64,000 nt of DNA from Cycas panzhihuaensis (taxonomy: Eukaryota; Cycadophyta): NCBI GenBank assembly GCA_023213395.1, contig CM041465.1, positions 16,864,001 to 16,928,000 of the forward strand, written 5' to 3'. Below are positions 56,231 through 64,000 of the stretch, in pieces. Made by a program: the position numbers and the translations under genes. Below the pieces are notes generated by a model. The model had not been told where the DNA came from, ran no database searches, and saw only the letters and a list, made by a program, of their open reading frames with translations. How positions within the stretch are numbered: the first letter of the stretch is position 1; each line of letters starts with the position of its first letter.

Positions 56231-57320
56231 CTTTAAGAACTTACCAGTTATGACCTTGTTGAATTTGACTCCCTCTAATGTGGCTATCCTATAGGCACCA
56301 TTATTGAGGTTCTTGAGAATGATAAAAGGGCCAACCTATTTAGGTCCAAATTTAGACAAGTGGTCATAAAGATACTTTAACTTAAGGACTTGGTCCTTAG
56401 GGTTCAAAGGGCAAGGACGTAGATGTTTGCCATGCATCCATTGAGCCCTAGATTTAGATGCGAGGTTAGCTTGGTATGTAGCCAAGAATTTTTTATCTAA
56501 AGCCTTAAGTTTGAGGAGGCAAGCCTGGTGGTGCCATTCATAATCAACAAAATCTTTAAGGGATACCCTTAAAGAAGGAATTTTAACCTCCAAGGGTAAA
56601 ACTACCTTAGTTCCATAGACCATAGAGACATGTGTCATCCCTATGGTAGTGCAGATTGAGGTGTGATAATCCCATAGTGCTAAATAGAGTTAGACATGCC
56701 AATCCCTTTGGGATTAGGTGATGATTTTCTTTAAGATATTGATTAAGGTTTTATTGAAAGACTCAATTTAGCCATTGGTGTGAGGGTAATAAGGAGATGA
56801 AGTTTTGTGAGAAATTTTATATTTCTGACAAAGCTTATCCATTTCCTTATTATAAAATGGGGTTCCATTATCTGTACTTAGAATATTCAGGACTCTAAAC
56901 TGGCAGATAATATGCTAATAAACAAAGGTGGTAACTATCTTACCTATTGTAGAGGATAACATAATAGCTTCAACCTATTTAGTGAAGTATTCCATTATAG
57001 TTAAGATAAATTTATATTGCAAAGAAGAAGGCAGAGTAATGGTTCTAATGAGATCTAATCCATATTAGAAGAAAGGCCACGAAGATATGATGATGCACAA
57101 CACCTTAGAAGGTAAGTGGATCATGTTGTCATGCTCTTGGAATTTATGACAATGTTGCATATAGGCATGTGCATCCTTAAATAAGGATGGCCAATGATAG
57201 CCCATGCAAAGGATTCTTTGGGTCATTGATTGGTATCTAAAGTGGCCTCCAAAAATACCACTATGGCACTCATGGAGGATTTGGTTGGTCTCCTTAGGAT
57301 TCACATAATAAAGGACAACG
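56231..57320 (-). pseudogene. Integrase of element C
   Basis: ORF 57065-57304 gives the zinc region (ILHECHSGIFGGHFRYQSMT, then MGYHWPSLFKDAHAY, ending in HCHKFQEHDN). ORF 56336-56638 gives the C-terminal domain (MVYGTKVVLPLEVKIPSLR, then LKLKYLYDHLSKFGPK). The core between (56640-57060) is broken by stops. The final part down to about 56240 carries the L-x-K-F-x-P...G-P-F-type segment and a short tail. Homologous to 32130-33207. Confidence 0.78.
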
Positions 57321-57499
57321 CCATTGAAGGACTACTTGTATAACACATTCTAGATGAGGAAGTATTATTAAGTAATAGCCTTAATATGTGACTTCACTTT
57401 GTCACTAACATTAGAAGGGTATAATTATTGAGTAAGATACTATATAATATCCCTATACCATTGACTCTTAGATAATGGATGGGGGTATGAATACTAGAG

Positions 57500-58050
57500 A
57501 GCTAAGATGGGCTCATCTAGCAAAGAATTGCTAACCAGAACCTTAAGGGGATTAGGGATAGGGGTGTCAGCTAGTTGCTCTATGACTACCATCCCCTTCT
57601 TGAATTTCCTATTAATAATTTTAAGGTCATATTCTTACAAGAGGATGACCCATTTTCCATCCCTTCCACTCAAATCTAACTAGTTCAATAGATATCTTGA
57701 TGGAATAGATTGAATGATCATGTAAGTTATATTACCCAAGAGGTAGTGCTTAAACTTCTTAGCTACATATACTAAGGCTAAGCACTCCTTTTTGATGGGT
57801 GGATAGTTTAGTTCCACTACCACTAAAGTGTAACTAATAAAATAAATATTCCTCTCAATCTTAGAGTGATACTCTTGGGCCAATAGAGTGCCTAAGGATT
57901 CATTAGTCATGAAGGTATATAGAATAAAAGGGTGGTTGAAGAGGGGAGGCAATAACACAAGAGTGAATACGAGAGCCTACTTGAGCTCTTGAAAAGCTTC
58001 CTAAGCTTTAGGGGACTAGATAAATGGCACCCCCTTCTTCAATAAATTAG
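57500..58050 (-). pseudogene. Ty3-type RNase H of element C
   Basis: ORF 57680-57958: LFNHPFILYTFMTNESLGTL, IYFISYTLVVVELNY and IKKECLALVYVAKKFKHYLL. The first catalytic Asp is Asn (TNES for TDES), the Glu is kept. It adjoins the RT in the same order as in element B. Confidence 0.75.
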
Positions 58051-58850
58051 TTAATGACTTAATGCTTATGGAAAAATTTGCTAAGAAATGCCTGAGAAAA
58101 CCCAATCTCCCTAAGAATGACTTGATTTGTCATTGGATTCTTAGGGGGAATATCAATAATGGCCTTAACCTTATTAGGGTCAATCTGGATTCCTTGTTTA
58201 GAAATGAGTAATCTAAGGAGCTTGCTAGTTGTCACTATAAAAATACATTTAAGTAGATTTAGGTTAATGTGATACTTGCGACACCTTGTGAAGATAGCAT
58301 GAAGGTCCATAGGATAGGTGTCTCTCTTACAACAGAGGCCTATCATATCATCCATAAAGGCCTTAAGGGTCTTATTTATAAGATCATGAAATATAAATTA
58401 CATCACCCTTTGATAAGTAGAGCCTGCATTCTTTAAACCAAAGGGCATGGCCTTGTAGGTGAATGTTCCCCACATAGTAGTGAAGGCCATCTTATGATAG
58501 TCTTCAGGAGATATCTAGATTTGGTTGTATCTAGAAAAATCATTTATTAAATACATAATCTTGAAGTTGGCAGTCCTATCAATAATCTGATTGATAAATG
58601 ACAAAGGGAAGTTGTCCTTAGGATAAGCATTATTAATACCTTATAAATCTATGCAAATTATAATCATCATGTATTTTTGAGCAATAGGTATGATGTTGGA
58701 GACCCACTTGGGGTAATCGATGGAAGTGATAAGCCTTTCATCTAGTAGCTTCCCCACTTCTATCTTAACAACAACTGATAACTCAAGGTATAATGGGTGC
58801 TATTTTTGATACACAGGATGAGCACTTGAGATAGTAGTGAGATTATGAGT
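58051..58850 (-). pseudogene. Reverse transcriptase of element C
   Basis: ORF 58059-58355 starts at the polymerase box (MDDMIGLCC, so the F/Y-x-D-D Asp pair is intact) and continues with NLNLLKCIFIVTTSKLLRLL and ISKQGIQIDPNKVKAIIDIP. This includes the segment that element B has lost near 31250. The fingers and palm lie in broken frames at 58360-58820, with MPFGLKN and CPKD-type motifs. Decayed by stops. Confidence 0.75.
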
Positions 58851-59940
58851 AATGATAGAGGGATCTATACCCTTCATATTTGAGTAATCCTATGTGAATA
58901 CATCCCGTAATTCTTATAATAAAAGGGTATACTCCTCTATGTCTTGAGGAGAGCATTCTACTGAATCCTTGGTGATCTTATTGGTGGTAAGGATGATATC
59001 TTAGGTCACCCTATCATATATGGTGTTCCCTTTCTCAAAGTGAAGGGGAGCCTCATTGATCAAGGGGAGAGGGATAGTGTTAAGCTATTTTGGGTTAGTA
59101 AGAGGTGACCTCAGAGCTAAGCACTTCTAGAAACTAAGTCTATGGTGCCTGGAAGGTAGGTTGGGTGTAAATCTTACTAATACTCTAATAAGACCTCATC
59201 ATTCTCAAAGTAATCTATCCCATAGATAGTCTTTATTAGTGGGAATGTAGGATGAGGCGATGAAGGGGTGACAAGTCTATAACAGTCAATCCACCACTCT
59301 ACATAGTTAGGAGAGTCCTCTGAGGAGTTGGGAGGTATCCTCCTATGATGCTGCATCCTAGCTTATGAAGGTAGGGGTTGATTAGGATCAGGCTCACAAA
59401 TTATGGGCTTGTCATGGGAACAAAGAGAATCCTTATCCTCATTATCTATGGAGGATGGCAAGGATTAGGGAGTAAGAAGCAATTAGATAGGTTGGGAGCC
59501 CATACATGCAATGAAACCAATGGTGTGTAGACCTCTAAATAGAATGGAGAGAATATAATCCTTGTGTAAGGCCCTAGGTCAGGATGTAGGGCTCTGAGTA
59601 AGATGAACAAGGTGCCCCCTTCACACGTTGAGGAGGGATATGGTACAGGGAGGATCCTCATACTCATCATCAGACTCATGGTCACTCATAATGGCAAGAT
59701 AGCCATAACTCCCAAGATTGATGGGGGTGAAGTGAATGAGGTTAGAGGAGGAAGGAGGTACTCCTTCCATTGCCTAAATGTCTCAGTCACTAATAGGGTA
59801 GGCGATCAATGGAGCGAATGGATCCCTAACCTCATTGGTTGATCCAAAGACTTCCTAGTAAGACTGATGGGATGATTGAGTAGGGAGTGGCTCTCAAAGG
59901 ACAATCTTTTTTGCCCTTCATGAGAAAATTTGAGTTGCCC
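58851..59940 (-). other. Pro-RT spacer of element C
   Basis: Collinear with the acidic, Ser/Pro-rich spacer of element B (29676-30540). No enzyme motif. The ORFs 59446-59685 (minus) and 59603-59842 (plus) lie here and show no family motif. Confidence 0.45.
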
Positions 59941-60340
59941 CTATCACGATGAGTAGATGGCCTCCATCTAGTCAAGCTAAGGATATCCCAATAGGAGATT
60001 ATAGTCCATATCTATGTCAAGGACCATGATGTCTATTAGAACAATTTTGTCCTCTATGGTAAGGGGGATTGATATTGTTCCAAGGGTTTCTTTTTTTCTA
60101 ATAGCCTTGACACCTCCATAAGACTAGTTCAAGGCCCCCTAGACCTAGCTCATCCACCATTTGAATAGGTATGGCATTAACCAAGGAACCATTGTCTACA
60201 ATGGTCCTCTTTAGGGCATAATCAGGGGTGTATATGGTGAAAGGGTAATGCCATTAGCATGCCCTTTCATTAGTAAGAAGGAGGTTTTTAGGGTCAAAGG
60301 TGATGAGGGGAACCCCATTTGAGGTGGTATGCACTAAATG
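59941..60340 (-). pseudogene. Aspartic protease region of element C
   Basis: The minus strand gives IVDNGSLVNAIPIQMVDELG near 60140-60200, corresponding to VVDNSSSMNAMPLRVMQELG in B. The catalytic Asp is kept and D-N-G is closer to the canonical D-T/S-G. A decayed copy of the LLGHPWID motif lies near 59985. Confidence 0.7.
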
Positions 60341-61450
60341 TATTAGGGTGTCACTTTAGCCTAAGGCCTTCAAGAGAAGGACGCATTACTTGGGGAAACT
60401 ACATAGAATATCCATCATAGAAATTCCTTGGCTATGGTGTGAAGTTCATTGATGATAAAAAACGGTTTCCCTTTCCTAGCCGGTTGGGAAGTGGCCTTCA
60501 AAAATTATAATACCTAAGATGGATGAGAATAGTCTTAGAGATTATGAGGATCTCCATAGGTGGATTATCTATGGAACAGTTTTACTAAAAGGTGGAGGCT
60601 TCAATAGCCTCCTTAGCCACTTAAGACCTTGTAATTGGGTATAAGGGGTTAGTCTTAAGTATTTGAATGACTCTCTTCCCCTTGTTTGGGTTGAGAGGAA
60701 GAAGATAACTAAGAACAAAGATTTAGGGTTGAGGATGGTTCCCTTACCCCCTTACCTTTTGCATGGTTGAGAGGTGGCTTGGGGGATCACTTCTTATTCC
60801 TTGCCCTTCTATTCTAGGTAGATGACTCACATTCCCCATTATTAGGGAAGAGATCTCTATAGATAGGCTGGTCCAAATTAGGCTTAGAGGCTCATTTGAA
60901 GGAGGAATCATATTGTGAGTTGAGCTCGGGATGTTGTGTCTAATATTGCGAATCCTTATGAAGGCATTCATAATAAATAAAACACCATTTCTTCTTAAGA
61001 GGAGGTAATGCTTTCTTCCCTTAAGATGCTTCACTATTACCAGCTTTAGGTGGCATGGTTTGAGATGCCTGATAGATAGGTCTATGAGTATCTAAAGAAG
61101 GCTGAGAAGTTTGGAGCTTTATCTCTTTCATCAGTCATTTGAATGAATGTATGGTTGAGCTTAATGGGTCTAACGTCCTATTAATCAAAGTGGTAGGAGG
61201 CCTTAGAGGTTGTTGGGGTCTTTGATCCTGTGATGGAGGGGCTACCTCATATCACTCTAAGGGGCTTCTTAAGGCCAACTTTAATATCAATAGCCTTAAG
61301 AACCAAGCATTTTACTATGGTGAAATTGCATATCATTGCCCCCATTTTTAGGACTTTGACATGGACTTTAGGGTGAAAGGCATTTATGAAAATATCTTAC
61401 TGATCCATTTTCAGATCTTTAATTTCATAATACTCTTTAAAATGAGCATA
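60341..61450 (-). pseudogene. gag C-terminal half of element C
   Basis: Between about 61210 and 61410 the minus strand gives NAFHPKVHVKVLKMGAMI and IVKCLVLKAIDIKVGLKKPL, the end of the capsid (NALCPEVYVEVLKMGATT in B). The knuckle WCFIYYECLHKDSQY at about 60935-60985 has lost one His and one Cys to Tyr. The 5' part of gag is missing. Confidence 0.7.
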
Positions 61451-61529
61451 AAATACCTTGTTAATATTTATTTATTATGTTTTTAACCTATATTTAATGA
61501 AAAATTATCAGCTATATGCTTAAAAATTC

Positions 61530-61760
61530 AACCAAGAAGTCTGTTGGTATAACCAAGAAGTTTGTCAGTGTAACCAAGAAGTCTATTGGTGCAACCAAGA
61601 AGTCTGTAGGTGCAAACGAGAAGTCTACTAGTGGAACTAAGAAGCCTATTGGTTTAACCCAAAGACATGTTGGTGAAACCTAAAGACCTATTAGTGCAGC
61701 CTAAAGACCTATTAGTGCAACCTAAAGGCTTGTTGTACAACCAGAAGACTTATTAGGGCA
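61530..61760. repeat. 21-bp minisatellite, about 11 units
   Basis: Unit near AACCAAGAAGTCTGTTGGTGC. The first six units keep AAGAAG; later ones have CTAAAGACCTATTAGTGC and are more diverged, and one unit is 20 bp. The period is a multiple of three. Confidence 0.95.
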
Positions 61761-62585
61761 ACCCAAAAATAGGAAGAATAGAAAAAGTAGACAAAAAAAT
61801 AGGATTCTGATGGATGAAACAAGTTCTGTTTGACACAAAAATTTATGAGGATGATGTGACATATGTCCTTTCTCATTAAAAGAAAGAAAAAGAGATTTTA
61901 ATGGATTTAAGTATGTTTTATCAACTGATCAAAATAAAGGAAATGAAAAAAAAATATTTTGAGAAGAAAACAAACATAGGAGGATTTTAAACCATATAGA
62001 TTCATTAAGAAATCAACAAAGGAGTGCCCTAGATTTTGCATATGTAGCTACAGGAGTGAGAAGACTTAGGAAAGAACCCAGAGTAGCATCCCAAAGAAGA
62101 AAAACAACTCCAAAACAAGAGATTAGGTAGCCAAAGGAGGAAAAGTAGAAGTATAATAGAGAAAAATCCATTTGTGGGAGTTTAGAAATAGCCCATATTC
62201 ATCTGTGAGGTATTAAAGAGTACAAGAAAGACTCATACATAGCTGAAAGAGAAGAAATTCTAGCCATAGTAGTCCAAGGAAGATTCCAGGTAGAAAACTT
62301 CTCCAAATAAGGGTTTGTTGCTGAATAACAGCCAAAACTCCTTACAGAAATCACCAAAAGAGACACTAAAGAGTGTACATTAGTCCAAAACATGCCTGGC
62401 ACACTTCTCTACACTCCCAAATTATTGTAGCAGTCCATTCATGCTTAGTAGAGAGAAAAAATATGGAATTTTACAAAGTCAAACTATTTTCAAATATAAT
62501 GTAACATTATTATATATTATTCTGAATCTGTTTCAATTGGACTAAATTTTTACTTTTCCATTTAAATTTAGATCAATATTTTTGG
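61761..62585 (+). repeat. Probable 5' LTR/leader of Ty3 element G
   Basis: Ends just before a primer-like site. I could not find the LTR start or its partner in the window, and the minisatellite may belong to it. The minus ORF 62199-62402 shows no family motif. Confidence 0.4.
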
Positions 62586-62600
62586 TATTAGAGCTCAAAC
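62586..62600 (+). promoter_or_regulatory. Primer binding site of element G
   Basis: TGGTATTAGAGCTC near 62584-62597, a near match to the TGGTATCAGAGC site for initiator methionine tRNA. Confidence 0.65.
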
Positions 62601-64000
62601 TTTAAAACACTTGGGAATTAAGAGATGTTTGAAGAAAAAAGAGAGAAAACCCTCTCTGTTTTAGCTGTGCAAAAGTTTTTATGAAAAGTAGGTTTCAATA
62701 TTTATTGACTAGCGAGCCTTTAACTAAACCACTTGAAAGAGATCATAGATAGTGAAGGAAGATGGATGAGCTAGAGCAAGAGATGGAGAAAAGATTCCTG
62801 AACCTAGAGCAAAACCTCAATAGGCTAACTTAGTTATGGCATAGCTAGTCTCTTAGCAAGGTGCAACTTCTTCAATAGCCAAAGGCAAAAAGAAGGAAGA
62901 AGATGAACTGAAAATAAATGAAGAACCTATAGAAGACCAATAAGCTGAAGAGGAAAAAGATGACAGTCCATCGATAACAGTACATCCATTCAAGGTAGAG
63001 GCAAAACTAGACTTGCCCATCTATGATGGAACCCCAGATGCTGAAACGTTAGATAGTTAGCTGGACCAATTAGAAACATAGTTTTACATTTATGGGTATA
63101 AAAACTAATAGAAATTTACTTTTGCTAGGTTAAAATTATATAAGCATATATTAGTTTGTTGGAATGCATACCTTAAATCCCATAATGCAACTAAAATTAC
63201 ATAGCAATGATTTAAAATCCTCATAAAGAAGTATTTCTACCCTATTAGCTATGAAGAGCAATAGAGGATTAAATGGTAGTATTACCGACAAGAAAGAGGC
63301 CAAAATATCTAAGACTATACAACAGAATTCCAAAAGCAAGTTGTTGTATTGGGCATCTCTTTACTTGGTAAAGACATCATGCTGAAGTATATTGGAGGGT
63401 TACACCAACATGTTCAGTAAAGAACTTTAACTTTTTGAAGTTAAATTGCCCAATGAAGCTAGTAAGAAAGCAATTGCCATAGAGAAGATGAACAAGAAGG
63501 TTTTCACTGAGAGGAAAAGGTTTGCAATTCAAGAAGGTAACAATAAACTCACCCAAGGAAATAAGTTTCCTAGTAAAGTTGGACAACAACCAATTAGAGG
63601 TTTTGGCAAGAAGAAACAAGCCAATACCATTCAAATCAAAGTCACTTATATGCATTACAAGCAAGTGGGTCATAACATAAAAGATTGTTGGTTATTACAT
63701 CTAGAGAGGTATCCCAAGAACAAGGAAAAAATTAAAGTCAAAACTAAAGGTAAAGCTTTACTTAACTCCATAGGAGATGAAGACATTTGTAACACTGAAA
63801 GATCCAATGAGAAGTTGATGCTCATGGCCAATGTAGATCCAGAAAAGAGCCTATAATAAGTTGATCTAGGGATTAGAGAGGAGCTCTTCATAGTGAGAAT
63901 CTAAGTGAAGCAAACCATGGTTGATGCCATCTTTGATGGAGGAATCCAAAAGAACATAATCTCAGAGGCATTGGTAAAGAAGATGGGATTAAAAATGCAT
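62601..64000 (+). pseudogene. gag and start of protease of Ty3/gypsy element G
   Basis: A likely start is the ATG at 62762 (MDELEQEMEKRFLNLEQNLN, a heptad-rich N-terminus). In a second frame, VEAKLDLPIYDGTPDAETLD, ARLKLYKHILVCWNAYLKSH and TTEFQKQVVVLGISLLGKD form the Ty3/gypsy capsid, at 62980-63400. Another frameshift near 63415 leads to ORF 63446-63856 with the knuckle YMHYKQVGHNIKDCW (first two Cys now Tyr). The protease begins near 63930 (VDAIFDGG, then QKNIISEALVKKMGL), and the window ends inside it. Gln stops are frequent here as elsewhere. Confidence 0.8.

Larger units (their letters stand above)
56231..61450 (-). mobile_element. Tat-like Ty3/gypsy element C (minus strand), 5'-truncated
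   Basis: On the minus strand, from 61450 down: end of gag, zinc knuckle, protease, spacer, RT, RNase H and integrase, all collinear with element B. The N-terminal half of gag and the 5' LTR are missing beyond about 61450. The antisense PMD copy 3 lies on its 3' side. A second RNase H is not seen, because the sequence beyond the PMD is replaced at 54390 and leftward by other LTRs. It is more decayed than B. Confidence 0.85.

Noticed and set aside
1-64000. CRISPR arrays, tRNA or rRNA genes, bacterial operons
   Set aside because: I looked on both strands for regular spaced repeats with unique spacers, cloverleaf-type sequence and ribosome binding sites before ORFs, and saw none. The tandem arrays found have no spacers.

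Overview
The window is transposon-dense, AT-rich nuclear DNA of a land plant, most likely a seed plant with a large genome. The signs are Ty1/copia elements with a TGGTATTAGAGC-type (initiator-Met tRNA) primer site, Tat-like Ty3/gypsy elements with a second, archaeal-type RNase H, a plant L1-type LINE, and plant mobile domain (PMD) sequences. I see no bacterial operon, no CRISPR, no tRNA or rRNA gene and no intact single-copy host gene. Almost every coding region is a decayed copy: most in-frame stops lie at former Gln or Trp codons, as expected from long-term C-to-T decay of methylated DNA. I cannot name the species.

Layout, left to right. 1-8756: a truncated Tat-like element A (gag, protease, RT, RNase H, integrase, archaeal-type RNase H). 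8757-14016: a minus-strand copia element. 14017-23035: the 3' half of another Tat-like element (called D), holding an antisense PMD gene that is split by a plus-strand copia element (16166-21452, TSD TAATA). 23036-42002: the 3' LTR of D, split by a complete Tat-like element B (23671-40552) with 2.73-kb LTRs and a perfect CTAAC target duplication. 43671-48454: a minus-strand LINE split by a small Ty3 element F (43962-47733) that keeps only gag and protease between 258-bp LTRs. 48455-51692: an LTR related to F, then a truncated minus-strand copia element E. 51693-54390: a second copy of the D-type LTR, then a copia LTR fragment. 54396-61450: a minus-strand Tat-like element C with its antisense PMD gene. 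61460-64000: a minisatellite-bearing probable LTR and the start of another Ty3 element G.

How the parts work together. The LTR elements encode the usual capsid, protease, RT/RNase H and integrase for copy-and-paste replication. The unusual part is the 3' region of the Tat-like family. Downstream of integrase, three independent copies carry an ORF on the opposite strand that encodes a plant mobile domain followed by a helical/coiled-coil tail. A short spliceosomal-type intron sits at the same place in this antisense ORF in two copies, and its acceptor is visible in the third. An archaeal-type RNase H lies downstream of integrase in two elements (A and B). In B, a module shared with its own LTR lies at the 5' end of the PMD ORF. 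This antisense PMD cassette is the best candidate for an under-described system in the window.
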